Source: Pseudohalioglobus lutimaris (GTDB lineage Bacteria > Pseudomonadota > Gammaproteobacteria > Pseudomonadales > Halieaceae). Taken from it: DNA of 48,000 nucleotides. The notes under the pieces are model-generated. The model made no database searches and was not told the origin of the DNA. It saw nothing but the letters and a program-made list of their open reading frames with translations. Of this stretch, positions 33,193-42,006 are shown in pieces. The number at the start of each line of letters is the position of its first letter. Position 1 is the stretch's first letter. The position numbers and the translations under genes are program-made. Location: contig NZ_PKUS01000041.1 of assembly GCF_002866825.1 (NCBI RefSeq), positions 1 to 48,000 of the forward strand, given 5' to 3'.

Positions 33193-34685
33193 AGTCGCTG
33201 ATTGCGCGCTCAGGCCTACTGGCGTCGTTGCTACTGATTTCACTGATAGTCATCCGACAGGCCAGTGCGCAAGATTCAACTGGCGCCATTCAAGCCTGCC
33301 TCGACTGCCATGACTACGGCGAAGGTGCCCCGGCGTACCAGGTCATGCTGGGCTCACACGGCATCGATGGCGATGCCACTGAAATGGCCGGTCGGCGCGG
33401 TTGCCTGGATTGTCACGGTATCAGCACCGCACATAGCGAAAACCCTGGCGAGCGCGGCCCTGACCTCAGTTACGGGCCTCGCTGGAGTGCTACTGGCAGC
33501 GCCCAGGACGAACCCTGCCTGAGCTGCCACCAGCAGGACGCAGCCCGCAACTGGCAGCACGCCTTGCATATGAATAACAGTCTGACGTGCGTCACCTGTC
33601 ACGACATTCATACCGAGCAGGACCGGGTACTGGTGACAGCCGAGCAAAACCAGGTTTGCACTACCTGCCACAAAGCACAAAAAACAGGCATTCACGATCT
33701 CGGCGACCAGGGGCCCGAGAATCCGCCTTGCAGCCTGTGCCATAACCCGCACAATCATGAGGCGGCCCAACCGCATATGGCAGCCAACCAGTCAGCGGGC
33801 TGCACCTTCTGCCACAACACAGAACAGATGGCTTCGCTCGCAGCCCTCAACCCCAAGGCCGGCAACTATCATCGCGCGTTCGACAATGGCAAGCGCGGAT
33901 GCCTCGACTGCCATCATGGCATCAGCCACGCCCCGGAAGACAGTGCTGCGCTGCTGCATCCACAGCCGGTGCGAGGCCGCCAGGTAACCCTGTTCTATCC
34001 CGGCAACGCCACGCGACAGTGGTTGACCAGTGAACACCCCGGTTCCCAGCCACTGCGCCAGGGCGCAGACTGCGCGCTCTGTCACCGCGGCGATGAGGCA
34101 CAACTGGGGGCGAGCCTTGGCACTGACCTCAGCCACCCCGCGCGCCAGCTGGGTGTTGCGTTCTCTCGCCAGGCGGACAAGTTGCTGATCGACATCACCT
34201 GGACAGGCAGTGAGCGAGACGCCTTCCTGGCACTGATGTGGGGCGATGACCGCAACATGGAGTTTCGTCGCGGCGGCTGCTTTGCCGCCTGCCACGACAA
34301 CGGCCAGAGCCAGGCCAGCCGCGTGCTGTTTCACGGCGGCGGGAGCGTTCCCACCACGACTATGGGAGCGCTCACAACGGGGGCCGAACTGTGGCGGGTC
34401 TCGCTGGAAACAGGCGTGCTGGAGATGGCGCGCGTCGGCGCCGGCGTGAGCCCACAAGCGAGGCCGGGCGTGACCGCGACCGCGCGGCACCACGGCGAAG
34501 ACTGGTCAGTCCGCTTCTCAGTAGACACCGGTGATGGCGATGCAGAGACAAGGTTCAGGGCTGATCAGCGCTATACCTTTGGCGTTGCGCTGCATGGCAT
34601 CGACAACCCGGGACGGCAACACTGGGTATCCCTGCCGCTGACACTCAGCCTCTCGGGCAACACTACCGATTTTGTTGCCGAGTAA
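33189..34685 (+). CDS. multiheme cytochrome c with MtrA/DmsE-like N-terminus and ethylbenzene-dehydrogenase-like C-terminal region
   Basis: A 498-residue exported protein from the ATG at 33189, with a 28-residue signal peptide ending RQASAQ. Nine CXXCH motifs lie at about residues 37, 72, 111, 134, 157, 181, 205, 238 and 296. A tenth site is the rare CX3CH form (CFAACH, 364-369). The first 250 residues follow the spacing of MtrA/DmsE cytochromes. From about residue 315, VAFSRQADKLLIDITWTGSERDAFLALMWGDD and the closing beta-rich part look like the EB_dh heme-binding domain of ethylbenzene-dehydrogenase-type proteins. I call that by pattern, not by search. It probably lies in the periplasm, linking the quinol side to the conduit. 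Confidence 0.78.
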   Translation: MKSLIARSGLLASLLLISLIVIRQASAQDSTGAIQACLDCHDYGEGAPAYQVMLGSHGIDGDATEMAGRRGCLDCHGISTAHSENPGERGPDLSYGPRWSATGSAQDEPCLSCHQQDAARNWQHALHMNNSLTCVTCHDIHTEQDRVLVTAEQNQVCTTCHKAQKTGIHDLGDQGPENPPCSLCHNPHNHEAAQPHMAANQSAGCTFCHNTEQMASLAALNPKAGNYHRAFDNGKRGCLDCHHGISHAPEDSAALLHPQPVRGRQVTLFYPGNATRQWLTSEHPGSQPLRQGADCALCHRGDEAQLGASLGTDLSHPARQLGVAFSRQADKLLIDITWTGSERDAFLALMWGDDRNMEFRRGGCFAACHDNGQSQASRVLFHGGGSVPTTTMGALTTGAELWRVSLETGVLEMARVGAGVSPQARPGVTATARHHGEDWSVRFSVDTGDGDAETRFRADQRYTFGVALHGIDNPGRQHWVSLPLTLSLSGNTTDFVAE

Positions 34686-35004
34686 GCACTGCACCAGAGG
34701 GCTGCGGTGCCGCAGCCGCATCGCTGCGAAGACCGCTTCAGCTCCCGGAACGCAACCTCCCGCACCGCTCAGGTATTGACCCTGGCGGGGGAAACTTAAT
34801 CCATGTCAACAAAATCGTAATATACGCAATTGCCTAGTGGCACTGACCCGGAATCTGGACAATACTGGACGTGGTTCATTTCCTGATATTGGGGTTTTTT
34901 TGTGCGGTGATCAGGCACAGAAGCGACCCCTGAGCAACACAGATTTGCCGCATTGCGGCAGATCCAGTGAAACGATACTCGTAACTGAGCCGGGCAAACA
35001 AAAA
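34686..35004. other. 319-base gap inside the cytochrome cluster
   Basis: It starts with a perfect 8-bp hairpin GGCTGCGG/CCGCAGCC at 34700-34717 with a two-base loop, and no T-run. A TTGACC (34776) and a TAATAT (34818) could be promoter parts but are not well spaced with each other. The plus-strand frame of the next gene is open back to 34837, but without signal-peptide or Shine-Dalgarno support. The gap may hold a second promoter for the mtr genes. Confidence 0.4.
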
Positions 35005-35883
35005 ATGATAAGAAGACTCGCCAGAATATTACTTTGTGCCGGCTGTTGTTTGGCTGCACCACTGCTTGTTGCGGAAGAGCCGGGTTGCCTCGACTGCCAT
35101 GAAGCCGATGACGGCTCATCTGTGCATACTGTTTTCAACACCGCGCACGGCAACCTCGCCGGGGGCGGTGCAGCTGCCTGCACCAGTTGCCACGGCCCTT
35201 CGGAGGCGCACGACCGCCGCGGCCGCCGCAATCAACCGGACGTCAGTTTCGGCCCCAAGTGGGTGTCACCGCTGGAGCAGCGCAATGGCGCATGCCAGAG
35301 TTGCCACGAGAACGGTGCCCAGATGCTCTGGGCCGGCAGCGAGCATGAACAGGAGAACCTGGCCTGTGCTGACTGCCACCAATCCCATCAACTGCGTGAC
35401 CCTGCACTTGACCAGTCCACCGCCCAGGCGCAGTGCACAGATTGCCACGCACAGGTGAAAGCACAGCTACACCTGCCCTCACGACACCCCATCGCTGAAG
35501 GGAAGACTGCCTGCACTGATTGCCACAACCCTCACGGTAGCGCCAGCGACGCAAGCCTGCACCAGGTCACCCTGAACGAGAACTGCTACAGCTGCCACCA
35601 GGAGAAGCGCGGCCCGCTGTTGTGGGAACATGAACCAGTCACTGAGGACTGCGCGTTGTGCCATAAACCCCATGGCTCTGTACATGGGGGGCTGCTGACC
35701 GCACGCGGTCCGGCCCTGTGCCAACAATGCCACTCTGCGGCCTTTCACCCCAGCGTTCCCTACGGTGCCGAAGGCCTGCCCTCCGCCGGCGGAAACCAGA
35801 ACTTGCTGGGCAAGAACTGCCTGAACTGTCACAGCCAGGTACATGGCTCCAACCACCCGTCAGGAGCGCGACTGACACGATGA
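35005..35883 (+). CDS. decaheme c-type cytochrome, MtrA/DmsE/PioA family
   Basis: A 292-residue exported protein with a signal peptide of about 23 residues (MIRRLARILLCAGCCLAAPLLVA). Ten CXXCH motifs lie at about residues 29, 59, 97, 121, 144, 170, 194, 216, 239 and 272. Length and regular spacing match MtrA/DmsE, the periplasmic heme wire that inserts into the MtrB barrel. The ATG at 35005 is chosen because the signal peptide begins there. The stop overlaps the MtrB start by 4 bases. It carries electrons between periplasmic carriers and the outer-membrane complex; the direction depends on whether the cell respires or oxidises an external donor. Confidence 0.92.
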   Translation: MIRRLARILLCAGCCLAAPLLVAEEPGCLDCHEADDGSSVHTVFNTAHGNLAGGGAAACTSCHGPSEAHDRRGRRNQPDVSFGPKWVSPLEQRNGACQSCHENGAQMLWAGSEHEQENLACADCHQSHQLRDPALDQSTAQAQCTDCHAQVKAQLHLPSRHPIAEGKTACTDCHNPHGSASDASLHQVTLNENCYSCHQEKRGPLLWEHEPVTEDCALCHKPHGSVHGGLLTARGPALCQQCHSAAFHPSVPYGAEGLPSAGGNQNLLGKNCLNCHSQVHGSNHPSGARLTR

Positions 35884-38150
35884 CGAAGCGCAAGCAGATA
35901 CCGTTCCAGTTATCCCTCATCGGCACCGCCGTGTTGGCCGCGAGCGCTGCTGTGGCCCAGACCGAAGAGGCGTCGGCAAGCGCTGCTGCGCACTACGTCC
36001 CGCTGCTGATCAACACACGCGCTGTGGATACGCGCTGGCAGGGCGACTACGCTGGTAACCTGCAGTTGGGGCTGGGCTATACAGCCGATGACAATTTCAT
36101 GTTTGGCCAATACAACGGCCTGTATGAGCAAGGTACGACGGTCATCGGCAATCTGCGCTGGCAGGACTTCAGCGACGGCAACAGTTACTGGCGTGCGTCG
36201 GTGGATAACCTGGGGCTGGACACCCGGGAGGGAGAGATCGCCTGGGGCAGAAGCGATAAGTTGCGGCTGTCATTCGGCTTCGACTCCCAGGTACAGGTGA
36301 GTAACAATAGTGGCCGGACACCTTTTCGCGGTAATGACAGCCCGCTGGGGCTACCGGAGAACTGGGTAGCGGGCTCGACGACTGGGGACTTCAGTCAGCT
36401 GGATGCCAGCCTCCACCGGTTCGACCAGGAGCTGGAGCGGGACAAGCTGACCGCAGCACTGGCGATAAAGCTTAATGATCAATGGCACTTTGACAGCAGC
36501 CTGTCTTATGAAGAGCGCCAGGGCACCAGCGTGACGGCTGGCGCCATGTATGTGGATGCATCGTCAGGTGACGCTACCCTGCTGCCCATGCCGGTAGACT
36601 ACCGCACCACTGAGTTTGATGTAGGCGTAACTTACAGCAGCGGGAAATTGAACCTGCAAGGCCGTTTGGACTACTCGGACTTCGACAACAAAGACAGTAT
36701 CCTGATCTGGGAAAACCCCTATCGCTCCCGCTATCCAGATAGCACCGGTGGCCTCGGCCTGGCCCCTGACAACGACCAGCTGCAGGGGCGCATCACCGGG
36801 CAGTACATCATCAGCCCCACGGCGCGCCTGCAATTTGATGGCAGTTATGCCGTGGCCAACCAGGATCAGAAGTATCTTGACTACAGCCTGAACCCGGCCG
36901 CAAGCATTAGCGAGCCGCTGCCCCGGGACGCGTTCGACGGTGAAGCCCAGACGGGCACCCTCAACGGAAAACTGTGGCTACGGCCGCTGAAAAAACTGGA
37001 TCTTGAGCTTTTTTACAAGGCGCGGGAACGTGACTACGACAACCCACGGGACGGTTATCGTTACCTACGCGGCGACGGCAGCAGGCAACCTGACCCTGCG
37101 TTAACAGTCTACAACACGTCACACCACGTGGTCTCACAGACAATGGGCGTCGAGGGCACCTACCGCATGCCCCTGCGTAGTCGGCTGCAGGTGGAGTACG
37201 CCTATGAACTGGTGGAGCGTGAAAACACCGCGGTAGAAGAAACCGAAGAGGACCGGATCACTGTTGGCTATCGCATCCAGCCAATCAGCAACTTCACGGC
37301 CCGCCTGGAACTGCTCTATGGCAATCGCCGCGCGGATACCTACAACTGGGACCAGCGCTACTATGCCCTGCTCGATGTGGAATTGATTAATGCAACGCCC
37401 GATAGCCAGCGGTTTATCAATCACCCGGAGTTGAGCCAGTACTACATGGCCAACCGCGACCAGGAACAGGGAAAACTGGACCTGACCTGGCTTCCTGCAG
37501 ACAACTGGAGCCTGAATTTCAACCTGCTCGCGCGCAACGACGATTACGACAAGACGTACACCGGCCTGCGTTACTCGTACTGGGAACGTTACCATGCCAG
37601 TGCCAGCTACAGCCCGTCCGCGAGTTTCTCTGCTTCAATCTACGGCGGCTACGATCGCTTTGAATCCGAGCAGATGGGCCGCAGCTTTCGGGGCGGGGCG
37701 GAAAAGAATGCCTTCGAGATCTACCCACCCCTGCCCCAGGCCAGCGACCCTGATCGCGACTGGCGCATGGACACCACCGATACCAGCCTCACCGTGGGTG
37801 CCAACCTGCTCTGGAGCATCACCAAAACGATTGAGGTGGAAGCTGACTACAGCTTCGTCGATACACAAAGCAAGCAGGATTTTCGCAGCTACGGTGCTGC
37901 CGATGTCAGCCCGCAGAATCTTCCCAGTGTCAACACAACATTGCACCACTTCCAGACCAGCGGTACCTGGCATATGCGAGAAGACCTGTCCCTGCGTCTG
38001 GACTACCAGTACTACCGCTACCGTGCTGACGACTGGGCTCTGCAGGGCGTGCGGGCAGACACCATTGACAAGGTACTCACCTTGGGGGCAAGCAACCCCA
38101 ACGAACAGATTCACTACGTAGGTGTATCGGCGGTTTATCGCTGGGAATAG
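35880..38150 (+). CDS. MtrB/PioB family outer-membrane beta-barrel
   Basis: A 756-residue protein with a signal peptide ending AAVAQ (residue 27). It is then a barrel of many alternating-strand segments rich in Tyr and Trp, ending VYRWE. Features like GYTADDNFMFGQYNGLYEQG and WRASVDNLGLDTREGE near the N-terminus are typical of decaheme-associated MtrB/PioB porins, which hold the MtrA cytochrome across the outer membrane. The N-terminal CXXC of Shewanella MtrB is absent: no cysteine is seen in the first hundred residues. The ATG overlaps the MtrA-type stop (ATGA). The family length is usual (about 700-760). Confidence 0.93.
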   Translation: MTKRKQIPFQLSLIGTAVLAASAAVAQTEEASASAAAHYVPLLINTRAVDTRWQGDYAGNLQLGLGYTADDNFMFGQYNGLYEQGTTVIGNLRWQDFSDGNSYWRASVDNLGLDTREGEIAWGRSDKLRLSFGFDSQVQVSNNSGRTPFRGNDSPLGLPENWVAGSTTGDFSQLDASLHRFDQELERDKLTAALAIKLNDQWHFDSSLSYEERQGTSVTAGAMYVDASSGDATLLPMPVDYRTTEFDVGVTYSSGKLNLQGRLDYSDFDNKDSILIWENPYRSRYPDSTGGLGLAPDNDQLQGRITGQYIISPTARLQFDGSYAVANQDQKYLDYSLNPAASISEPLPRDAFDGEAQTGTLNGKLWLRPLKKLDLELFYKARERDYDNPRDGYRYLRGDGSRQPDPALTVYNTSHHVVSQTMGVEGTYRMPLRSRLQVEYAYELVERENTAVEETEEDRITVGYRIQPISNFTARLELLYGNRRADTYNWDQRYYALLDVELINATPDSQRFINHPELSQYYMANRDQEQGKLDLTWLPADNWSLNFNLLARNDDYDKTYTGLRYSYWERYHASASYSPSASFSASIYGGYDRFESEQMGRSFRGGAEKNAFEIYPPLPQASDPDRDWRMDTTDTSLTVGANLLWSITKTIEVEADYSFVDTQSKQDFRSYGAADVSPQNLPSVNTTLHHFQTSGTWHMREDLSLRLDYQYYRYRADDWALQGVRADTIDKVLTLGASNPNEQIHYVGVSAVYRWE

Positions 38151-38188
38151 CACCAACCAGGCCCCCGGAGGGGCGGGAGAGAGGAACC

Positions 38189-40459
38189 ATGGGAACACTT
38201 ACGCGCAACTGGACAATGGCAGCGATGCTCGGCCTCCTGGTCGCCTGTGGCGGCGGGGGTGGCGGTGACCGGGCGACAGGTGTCGAGCCCGGACCTCCCG
38301 GCGGCGGACAGCCTCCCGTGATACCCCCACCGGTAGTACCGGATCCCGGCCCGGCCCCTTACGCCGAGCAGACGGTGCTGTTGGCCACCATCACCGGGGT
38401 CGCCCTCAACGACAGCAACCAGGCCGTTGTGCAATTCCAGCTGACTAACGGGGAAGGAACAGCCATCCTCGACCTCGCGGTGGATAACATTCGTTTCACT
38501 ATTGCCAGACTACAGGCCAGCGCGTTGGGCAACCTCACCGGCAACTGGCAGTCTTACGTTAACCGGATCGAGTCTGCCGGCAGTGTCGGCCCAGGTACCG
38601 ACGACAAGCTGCAGGCCACCTACGAGCGCAATGAAGATGGCCTCCTTAACAATGAAGATGGGACCTATACCTACACATTCGCCACCGATCTGACCAACCT
38701 GCCGGAGGAGGTCCTCGCTCAGGCCGCGGTCGAAGGGTTGGACCTCAGCTTTGAGCCGGATCGCACCCACCGGGTGTCCATGCAGTTCGACGGTGCGCCC
38801 GGCAAAGCCAATCCATTCTATGACTGGGTGCCCGCCACGGGCGCCACCAGCGGCATCTTCACCATGGACATTGCCGCCACTGCCAACTGTAACAACTGCC
38901 ATGACCCACTGGCGATTCACGGCGGCAGCCGTCAGGAGATTCAGTATTGCGTGACCTGCCACAATGGCGGCTCTACAGACGCCAACAGCGGCAATACCGT
39001 GGATATGAAGGTGATGATTCACAAGATCCACCGCGGTGCCAGCCTGCCCAGCGTCCAGGCTGGCGGGGAGTATGCGATCTGGGGTTTTCGCGACAGCAAG
39101 CACGACTACTCCATGCTGCACTATCCCCAGGACATACGTAACTGCGTCAACTGCCACGCCGGCACCGCCACCGGAGGTGGCCGTGACGACCTGGTGCTGA
39201 CAGCTCAGGGGGACAACTGGGCTGAATACGCGTCTCCCGCAGCCTGTGGGAGCTGTCATGACAGCGATGGCGCCCAGGGCCATATCAACGGCCAGGACGC
39301 TAACAACTGCGCCAGCTGCCACGCCGAGGGAGGCTTTGCCGGCAGCATCGCCCAGAGTCACGTTAACCTCATCACCGAGGCGAGCAAGTCGTTTGCAGCG
39401 GTGATCACCGATGTGTCCAATACCATGCCGGGCGACAACCCGCAGATCACTTTCCGTATCAGCAACCCGCTCACCAATGAGGATTACGACATCAAGAATG
39501 ACCCGGTGTTCGAGCCCTTTGGCGTGCGCATCGGTGTCGCCTGGAATACTGCTGACTACACCAACACCGGCAACGGTGGAGACAACGCCAGCAATGCCCA
39601 GTCGGATGCCATCCTTGCCTCTACTGACAATGGGGATGGCACCTATACGGTAACCCTGCCCGTTGCCATCCCTGATGGCAGCCAGTCGCCGGGTATTGCT
39701 GCCAGCGGCAGTGGTACCGCCACCATTGAGGGGCACCCGGTGGCGGACGTGGACGGCGACGGAGAGGCCGAGAATATTCCGCTGACCAATGCGCATGCAT
39801 TTTTCTCTATCGATGAGCCCGACGGCACACCGGTACCGCGCAGAACCTCGGTGGAACTGGCCAGTTGCAACAGTTGCCACAGCACACTGGTATTGCACGG
39901 CAGCAACCGCACCGATGATATTGATGGCTGTGCTACCTGCCACAATCCGCGCAATACAGACAAGCGCGTCAGGGAAATCGCCATGGACCCGCCCACCGAT
40001 GGCAAGGATGAGGAGTCCATTGATTTCAAGACCATGATTCACGGCATTCACGCACCGTCAATGCGTGAGAACGCATTGGAGATCGTCGGCTTCCGCGGTT
40101 TCAGCACACACCGCTATAACGAAGAGGCAGTGCACTATCCCGGCGACCTCAGCAACTGCACCGCATGTCATACCAGCAGCGGTTACACGCTGCCGCTGGC
40201 AGACAGCGTACTGGGCACCACTGTCGATACGGGTGCGGACCGCGCTGACCCGAACGACGATGTGGTGATCACGCCCGCCTCCGCGGTCTGTTCCAGCTGC
40301 CACGATGACAAGGTCGCCATCGCGCACATGGAATCCAATGGCGGCAGCTTCTCGACGACACAGGGAGCGATCGATACCGGTGAAGTGGTGGAAGAATGCT
40401 CCGTCTGTCACGCCGAGGGACGCAGTGCCGATGTCTCGGCAGTGCACAACCCGCACTAA
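38189..40459 (+). CDS. OmcA/MtrC family decaheme outer-membrane lipoprotein
   Basis: A 756-residue lipoprotein with lipobox LVAC (Cys20), then a Gly-rich and Pro-rich spacer that can lift it from the membrane. Two pentaheme domains alternate with beta-domains. The first group has CNNCH, CVTCH, CVNCH, CGSCH and CASCH at about residues 233, 254, 319, 353 and 374. The second has CNSCH, CATCH, CTACH, CSSCH and CSVCH at about 560, 582, 657, 701 and 737. The KIHRG and GIHAP motifs after the second heme of each half, MIHxIH, are typical of the family. AGAGAGGAA precedes the ATG. It is the terminal surface cytochrome that contacts minerals, partner cells or soluble shuttles. Confidence 0.93.
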   Translation: MGTLTRNWTMAAMLGLLVACGGGGGGDRATGVEPGPPGGGQPPVIPPPVVPDPGPAPYAEQTVLLATITGVALNDSNQAVVQFQLTNGEGTAILDLAVDNIRFTIARLQASALGNLTGNWQSYVNRIESAGSVGPGTDDKLQATYERNEDGLLNNEDGTYTYTFATDLTNLPEEVLAQAAVEGLDLSFEPDRTHRVSMQFDGAPGKANPFYDWVPATGATSGIFTMDIAATANCNNCHDPLAIHGGSRQEIQYCVTCHNGGSTDANSGNTVDMKVMIHKIHRGASLPSVQAGGEYAIWGFRDSKHDYSMLHYPQDIRNCVNCHAGTATGGGRDDLVLTAQGDNWAEYASPAACGSCHDSDGAQGHINGQDANNCASCHAEGGFAGSIAQSHVNLITEASKSFAAVITDVSNTMPGDNPQITFRISNPLTNEDYDIKNDPVFEPFGVRIGVAWNTADYTNTGNGGDNASNAQSDAILASTDNGDGTYTVTLPVAIPDGSQSPGIAASGSGTATIEGHPVADVDGDGEAENIPLTNAHAFFSIDEPDGTPVPRRTSVELASCNSCHSTLVLHGSNRTDDIDGCATCHNPRNTDKRVREIAMDPPTDGKDEESIDFKTMIHGIHAPSMRENALEIVGFRGFSTHRYNEEAVHYPGDLSNCTACHTSSGYTLPLADSVLGTTVDTGADRADPNDDVVITPASAVCSSCHDDKVAIAHMESNGGSFSTTQGAIDTGEVVEECSVCHAEGRSADVSAVHNPH

Positions 40460-40474
40460 GCACTCAGCTGTTCG

Positions 40475-40500
40475 CTGAGCCCGGGTTTACCCGGGCTCAG
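40475..40500 (+). terminator. long perfect hairpin after the OmcA/MtrC gene
   Basis: CTGAGCCCGGGT (40475-40486) and ACCCGGGCTCAG (40489-40500) are exact reverse complements, giving an 11-bp usable GC-rich stem and short loop, 16 bases after the stop. No U-tract follows. It may be a transcript end with 3' processing, or an RNA-stability element of the conduit operon. Confidence 0.6.
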
Positions 40501-40562
40501 GCATCTGCTCACGCAGACCACGCGCGCAAGCGTGTGAATCGCGATATTTCACCATCCAACAC

Positions 40563-40591
40563 TTGGCCAGCCTGGTCCACGCACGTATATT
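40563..40591 (+). promoter_or_regulatory. sigma-70-like promoter for hemH
   Basis: TTGGCC (40563-40568), a 17-base spacer and TATATT (40586-40591). The expected start of transcription, about 7 bases downstream, falls at 40598-40600, practically on the A of the hemH ATG. No Shine-Dalgarno is visible, so the message may be leaderless. Confidence 0.5.
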
Positions 40592-40599
40592 AACGCCCC

Positions 40600-41637
40600 A
40601 TGAAATACGTCAACACAGCACGTACAGTACCGGGGGGACCGGACAAGGTTGGAGTTCTAATCACCAACCTCGGCACACCGGATGCACCCGAAAAGGCACC
40701 TCTGCGCCGGTATTTGAAAGAGTTCCTGTCAGACCCCCGTGTGGTAGAAGTACCCCGCCTGATCTGGTGGCTGATTCTCAACCTGGTGATTCTGAACATT
40801 CGCCCGTCCCGCTCCGCGGCGGCGTACAAAACCGTGTGGACAGACCGTGGTTCGCCGCTAATGTTTCACACCCAGGACCAGGCCAGGGGACTACAGGAAG
40901 CGCTGGCAGAGCGCTACGGGGATGACATCGTTGTCGACTTCGCCATGCGTTACGGTTCGCCTTCTATCAGCGAGGTGCTGGACCGCATGCTGGCAGCCGG
41001 GGTAACACGATTACTGGTCATGCCGCTCTACCCGCAATACAGTTGTGCCACCACAGGCTCCACCTTCGACGCTATCGCGGCGGACTTTACCCGCAGGCGC
41101 AACCTGCCTTCTTTAAAGTTTATCTCCCGCTATTACGACCACGCGGACTACATCGGTGCGCTGGCACTGAGTATTCGCACGTTTCAGCAGGAGCACGGGA
41201 CCCCGGACAGGCTCATCTTCTCCTATCATGGCACGCCCCAGCGCTACTGCGATGAGGGTGACCCATACTACTGTGAGTGCATACACACCACGCAGCTGGT
41301 TGCCGAATTACTGGATTTGCCCGAAGGCAGTTACATGACGACATTCCAGTCACGCTTCGGCCGAGAGGCCTGGCTGCAGCCCTACACTGACGAAATCTTG
41401 AAAAGCCTGCCGGGCGAAGGGGTTACCTCTGTACAGCTCATCTGCCCCGGTTTCAGTGCGGATTGCCTTGAAACGCTAGAGGAAATCGGCGAAGAGAATC
41501 GCGAGTATTTCATGCAATCAGGGGGCAAGGAATACACCTACATACCCTGCCTGAACAGCGACCCCCAGCACATTTCCGTACTGGCACAGCTGGCCGAAGA
41601 GGAACTTTCGGGCTGGCTGGAGAGCCGCCTGAACTGA
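40600..41637 (+). CDS. hemH: ferrochelatase
   Basis: A 345-residue enzyme inserting Fe2+ into protoporphyrin IX, the last step of heme synthesis. The N-terminal VGVLITNLGTPDAPEKAPLRRYLKEFLSDPRVVE is classical. The signature LIFSYHGTPQRYCDEGDPYYCEC holds the catalytic His, and the metal-route Glu lies in GFSADCLETLEEIGEENRE. The overall length matches the bacterial family. It lies 140 bases after the OmcA/MtrC gene and shares its strand, so it may serve the large heme demand of the neighbouring cytochromes. Since it has its own good promoter, co-regulation is uncertain. Confidence 0.95.
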   Translation: MKYVNTARTVPGGPDKVGVLITNLGTPDAPEKAPLRRYLKEFLSDPRVVEVPRLIWWLILNLVILNIRPSRSAAAYKTVWTDRGSPLMFHTQDQARGLQEALAERYGDDIVVDFAMRYGSPSISEVLDRMLAAGVTRLLVMPLYPQYSCATTGSTFDAIAADFTRRRNLPSLKFISRYYDHADYIGALALSIRTFQQEHGTPDRLIFSYHGTPQRYCDEGDPYYCECIHTTQLVAELLDLPEGSYMTTFQSRFGREAWLQPYTDEILKSLPGEGVTSVQLICPGFSADCLETLEEIGEENREYFMQSGGKEYTYIPCLNSDPQHISVLAQLAEEELSGWLESRLN

Positions 41638-41658
41638 CCGCGGCCGGGACACCGCCGC

Positions 41659-41901
41659 TCAGGAGTCTGCGAGTAGTTTGGCAATCATCGCCTTGAGTTC
41701 ATCCTCGCTGAACTCACTATTATCAGCGTGACGCTTGATCGAGGTATCAGCGGCCTGGGTATAAATCTCCTCGGCGCTCATTCCTTCCCAGTCCTCGGCT
41801 GGCTCATGGCAGTCCATACATATTTCTTCGTCTCCTGCCCAGGCAGAAAACGAAAGCCCCATAACAAGGGCAACAAGCACAGATTTATACAGACGGTTCA
41901 C
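41659..41901 (-). CDS. tiny exported monoheme cytochrome c
   Basis: An 80-residue protein starting at the GTG at 41901 (VNRLYKSVLV), with GAGG 7 bases upstream. Signal peptide of about 22 residues ending FSAWA. The mature part is only about 58 residues with a single CXXCH (CMDCH), an acidic middle and a helical end (EDELKAMIAKLLADS) that contains the only candidate Met ligand near the C-terminus. It is smaller than ordinary class I cytochromes c (about 80 residues), though the general order fits. It converges with hemH over a 21-base gap. It could shuttle electrons between the nearby multiheme proteins; this is inference. Confidence 0.8.
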   Translation of the reverse strand: MNRLYKSVLVALVMGLSFSAWAGDEEICMDCHEPAEDWEGMSAEEIYTQAADTSIKRHADNSEFSEDELKAMIAKLLADS

Positions 41902-42006
41902 AGGCACACCTCGCTTCAATTGTTAATGCCAAGACTATAGTACACCGGCTGGAGCAGTGCATAGCTCACGTGTATTATTGCCCAAACTCACCGGAGGCAT
42001 CCCCGC

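Noticed and set aside
34837-35004. A 56-residue N-terminal extension of the MtrA-type cytochrome
   Set aside because: The signal peptide begins at the ATG at 35005. The upstream part has no leader features or Shine-Dalgarno.
38510-40051. A 513-codon minus-strand open frame opposite the OmcA/MtrC gene
   Set aside because: The product has no recognisable motif and is a composition shadow of the heme-rich, GC-biased plus-strand gene, which shows ten CXXCH and a lipobox.
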